This document shows, piece by piece, positions 62,950 to 64,000 of a DNA stretch of 64,000 nt. The stretch is from Corallococcus macrosporus. GTDB taxonomy: Bacteria; Myxococcota; Myxococcia; Myxococcales; Myxococcaceae. The stretch lies in contig NZ_JAFIMU010000017.1 of the NCBI RefSeq assembly GCF_017302985.1, positions 372,001 to 436,000 of the forward strand, written 5' to 3'. Numbering within the stretch: the stretch's first letter is position 1; every line of letters starts with the position of its first letter. Below the pieces are notes generated by a model. The model worked only from the letters and a program-made list of their open reading frames with translations. It did no database searches and had not been told where the DNA came from. A program made the translations under genes and the position numbers.

Positions 62950-64000
62950 ATGAAGAAGCGAGCCCTGCCTCAGGGAAGGCAACAGCTGCGCCTGCGATGT
63001 CCTGACCGCAGGCGGCTGATTCGCTGGGGAGAGAGGACTGGCTGCCCGCTCACCCTGCGGCGGTGCCTGGCGGTAGCGAAGGTGGCCAGTGGTCAGTCAC
63101 GGGCGCAAGCAGCGCGGCAGTTGCTGTGCGCCACGTCCACGGTGGTGTCCGCGGTTCAGCGCTTCCAGAAGTCAGGCCGAGAAGGCCTCTCGGACAGGCG
63201 CGCTCAGAATGGGCCACGCAAAGTGGACGAGCGATTTCGGCAGACGCTGCGCCGGGTGCTGGAAGGCACGCCGCAGCAGTCCGGTTGGCGGCGCACGACG
63301 TGGACGCGCGAGTTGCTGGTGCGTGAGGTGCAGAGGCGAGGCCGGGTACGCGTCTCGCCCGCGACGATGGGACGCGCCTTGGCCTCGGTGGGAGCCCACA
63401 GAAGGCGTCCGCGTCCCGTGGTGCGCTGCCCTTGGCCGGAGCGCCGACGTCGACGGCGCCTCTGGCAGCTGAAATGCCGTGCGGCCTTCGCCCGGCCCGA
63501 CGAGCCCGTGCTTTTCGAGGATGAAATGGACGTGCACCTCAACCCGAAAATCGGCCCCGACTGGACGTTGCCCGGACAGCGCAGAGAGGTCGTCACTCCC
63601 GGCAACAACCAGAAGCGTTTCGTGGCAGGGGCGCTGGATGCGAGCACGGCCCGGATGACTTGGGTGCAGGGGGAGAAGAAGACGAGTGCGCTCTTCATCG
63701 ACCTGGTGCGCGCCGTGGACGCCGCCTATCCCAGAGCGAAGCGCCTACATTTCATCCTCGACAATGCCGCCACCCACTCCAGCAAAAAGACGCAGAAGGC
63801 GCTGGAGGCTCTGGGTGAGCGGCTGGTGCTGCACTTCCTGCCGCCGTACTGCCCGGAGGGCAACCGCATCGAGCGCGTGTGGTGGGACGTGCACGCCAAC
63901 GTCACCCGCAACCATCGCTGCAAGAAGATGGAGGCGCTCATGACCGAGGTGGACGCCTACCTCGACGCACGAAACACCCAGAAGTCCGCCAGCCCCTTGC
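62950..64000 (+). CDS. IS630-family transposase, 3' end outside window
   Basis: The frame is open from ATG 62950 (MKKRALPQG) to the window edge, 350 codons; GTG 62935 is an alternative start. An N-terminal helix-turn-helix (SGQSRAQAARQLLCATSTVVSAVQRF) precedes the DDE catalytic core: Asp191 with Glu192 in FEDEMDVHLNPKIG, Asp271 in FILDNAATHSS and Glu308 in PEGNRIERVWWDVH. All are intact, so the transposase looks functional as far as it is visible. It lies downstream of the GH99-like gene promoter and may border the accessory region. Confidence 0.88.
   Translation, partial: MKKRALPQGRQQLRLRCPDRRRLIRWGERTGCPLTLRRCLAVAKVASGQSRAQAARQLLCATSTVVSAVQRFQKSGREGLSDRRAQNGPRKVDERFRQTLRRVLEGTPQQSGWRRTTWTRELLVREVQRRGRVRVSPATMGRALASVGAHRRRPRPVVRCPWPERRRRRRLWQLKCRAAFARPDEPVLFEDEMDVHLNPKIGPDWTLPGQRREVVTPGNNQKRFVAGALDASTARMTWVQGEKKTSALFIDLVRAVDAAYPRAKRLHFILDNAATHSSKKTQKALEALGERLVLHFLPPYCPEGNRIERVWWDVHANVTRNHRCKKMEALMTEVDAYLDARNTQKSASPL

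Overview
The window comes from a very GC-rich (about 70%) chromosome. Its dense lipoproteins, secreted carbohydrate-active proteins, many regulators and stress genes fit a fruiting, predatory myxobacterium (Myxococcota, a Corallococcus/Myxococcus-like genome). The genus is an inference from gene style; no rRNA or marker gene is present to prove it. I found no tRNA, rRNA or CRISPR array.

Layout. (1) 0-2 kb: the 3' part of a GH5 glycoside hydrolase and a small convergent unknown gene. (2) 2.2-7.0 kb: a worn accessory patch. It holds a patatin stub, a large lower-GC lipoprotein, two copies of the same IS91-like terminal fragment, a frameshifted small secreted protein, a lipoprotein-nuclease/SUKH immunity pair, and a DNA methyltransferase cut off next to the second IS fragment. 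(3) 7.0-28.2 kb: a coherent energy/stress block. It has a zinc alcohol dehydrogenase, two triple-domain universal stress proteins, a flavodoxin, three P-type cation ATPases, a PAS-PAS-GAF histidine kinase, PEP synthase, an acyl-CoA transferase fused to a GNAT domain, and a TreT-like trehalose glycosyltransferase. The genes lie in facing and diverging operons and are probably co-regulated. (4) 28.3-34 kb: an SDR, then S-adenosylhomocysteinase preceded by a recognisable SAH riboswitch, soluble transhydrogenase, and a four-repeat PPC-domain lipoprotein.

(5) 34-45.9 kb: small metabolic and regulatory units. A MocR regulator diverges from a cupin gene, a DUF2239/oxidoreductase operon diverges from a thiolase-like gene across a twin-box operator, and there are a polysaccharide lyase, RNase H, a LysR regulator, a tautomerase, an SDR lacking its catalytic tyrosine and a lipoprotein. 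(6) 46-51.4 kb: a candidate undescribed biosynthetic locus. A p-cresol-methylhydroxylase/vanillyl-alcohol-oxidase-type flavoprotein diverges from a FeeM-like N-acyl amino acid synthase and a membrane fatty acid desaturase, followed by a Rox-like FAD monooxygenase. Together they could make and oxidise an unsaturated N-acyl-tyrosine-type lipid. (7) 51.5-62.6 kb: secreted and surface functions (GH71-like lipoprotein, GT1 glycosyltransferase, C39-like peptidase, DNRLRE/propeller lipoprotein, GH99-like protein with FG-GAP-type repeats) with a decayed acetyltransferase between them. (8) 62.9-64 kb: an IS630-family transposase running off the window.

Start codons were chosen from Shine-Dalgarno sequences, signal peptides and family N-termini. 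Several genes start with TTG or GTG.
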